Shown here in pieces: positions 63,320 through 64,000 of a stretch of DNA of 64,000 nt; the first letter of the stretch is position 1; each line of letters begins with the position of its first letter. The stretch spans positions 3,906,001-3,970,000 of the forward strand of contig JAFREQ010000015.1 in assembly GCA_025331565.1 (NCBI GenBank), written 5' to 3'. This DNA is from Holacanthus passer. Lineage: Eukaryota > Chordata > Actinopteri > Pomacanthidae. The position numbers and the translations under genes were made by a program. Under the pieces are notes generated by a model, which had not been told where the DNA came from, searched no databases, and saw nothing but the letters and a program-made list of their open reading frames with translations.

Positions 63320-63470
63320 CAATGCCAACATGCTGACTTCAAGCAGATATAAAGTTCATCATGTTCATTTGCTAATTAGTGCTAAACACAAGTGCAGCTG
63401 AGGCTGATGACAATGTCTCTGAAGGTCGTTGGTATAGATGAAAAGTCAGGGGATATTAAAAGTTACTGTT
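63320..63470 (+). repeat. Fragment of the 21480-22075 repeat family
   Basis: Has 'gctaattagtgctaaacac', 'gctgaggctgatgacaatgtctctgaagg' and 'gatgaaaagtcaggggat', phrases of the family in the orientation opposite to the larger copy. Confidence 0.6.
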
Positions 63471-63587
63471 GCAAATTTGAGTTGAGATATAACAAAAGTG
63501 GTTGACTGACTGACAACAGCTAGAAGCTTAAGAGGAACCTTGCTATCTGATGTCAACTGACTCATCCACTCATCCTCGCACTGATTG

Positions 63588-63681
63588 CACTTTTGGAGTC
63601 AGCCTCAAGTGGCCATCCGAGGAACTGCAGTGTTTGGCACTTCAGTTTTGGCTTCATGTTTCAGCCCGAGGTTGCAGCTTG
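63588..63681 (+). repeat. Short interspersed repeat
   Basis: The run 'ttggagtcagcctcaagtggcc…ttggcttcatgtttcagcccgaggttgcagcttgg' matches a repeat I know from fish genomes. It ends directly at the SLC6 exon relic and may have broken that gene. Confidence 0.55.
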
Positions 63682-64000
63682 GTTAAGACGTCAGGAAAGG
63701 TGAGATCATGCATACACTTGTTCTGCTCATGAAATTCAGGTGCCTGCAATGGGGTATTTTTTTCTCCACTTTCATTGCACGTGGAAAAACCTGAACTTAA
63801 ACATTGATGTTACTACTATTAAGTACTATTAAGTACACTATGTATGGGCGCTTCTCTGTCTCTGTCTCCAAATGGTGGTGATTTTATTGCTGATCTGTGA
63901 TCTGACATTGCCAGTAGATGGAATTTGCTTTCACCTTTCTCCTGATCTGACCCATCTGACTGATCAGGTGAGGTTTGCTTGAGTGATGGGTGGGTGCATA
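63682..64000 (+). pseudogene. SLC6 transporter pseudogene (A-type relic), cut by window end
   Basis: Plus-strand relic matching copy A 53041-53300. The tail of exon 5 (63682-63699, encoding VKTSGK) with its GTGAGA donor is preserved, as is the start of the intron ('ttctgctcatgaaatt'). The intron carries an insertion of about 100 bases. The exon 6 relic, about 63873-63967, keeps LTLP and LTDQ but has lost the acceptor and the VYFTAIFPYM part, and the residues before Asp-Gly are shortened. The preceding exons are absent, replaced by the repeat at 63588-63681. More may follow beyond the window. Confidence 0.75.

Noticed and set aside
1..64000. CRISPR arrays, bacterial operons, tRNA or rRNA genes
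   Set aside because: None seen; the only tRNA-like piece is the damaged SINE head at 18397, which lacks a B box.

Overview
The window is nuclear DNA of a ray-finned fish, most likely a percomorph teleost. The genes are spliced and use vertebrate splice signals. The proteins read as clear orthologues of human genes, and the non-coding DNA carries interspersed repeats that I recognise from many teleost genomes. No bacterial, viral or CRISPR features are visible.

Layout. (1) 695-8330, + strand: the 3' half of wls (Wntless/GPR177), seven coding exons; its largest visible intron holds two terminal-inverted-repeat (Tc1/mariner-type) elements and one unexplained exon-like stretch on the minus strand. 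(2) 9060-9479: a degraded DNA-transposon end. (3) 9679-39060, + strand: gng12, the G-protein gamma-12 subunit, with a GC-rich non-coding first exon, a ~26 kb first intron full of microsatellites and old repeats, two coding exons at 36.0-36.9 kb and a long 3'UTR. (4) 43020-45480, - strand: gadd45a, four coding exons, with an Oct/CCAAT promoter cluster. The order and orientation wls> gng12> <gadd45a match, as I remember it, the human 1p31 block in mirror image. (5) 46540-64000: an SLC6 neurotransmitter-transporter cluster of the GAT2/BGT1/taurine-transporter subfamily.

The SLC6 cluster is the most unusual part. It holds two complete genes in convergent orientation: copy A, + strand, 14 exons, 614 aa; copy B, - strand, 14 exons, 573 aa. 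They are flanked on the left by a broken relic of a B-type copy (48.58-49.43 kb, nonsense codon, frameshifting deletion, most exons lost) and on the right by a broken relic of an A-type copy (63.68 kb to the window edge). The simplest reading is tandem duplication of a convergent A>/<B pair, followed by decay of the outer members. Copy B keeps an intact reading frame but has lost several normally invariant residues around the substrate site.

These genes do not form one pathway. wls exports Wnt proteins, gng12 is a prenylated signalling subunit, gadd45a is a stress-response regulator, and the SLC6 genes are Na+/Cl- coupled small-molecule transporters. They are neighbours through conserved synteny (first three) and local duplication (SLC6).

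All exon boundaries were read by eye from splice signals and protein similarity known to me; no alignment or database search was run.
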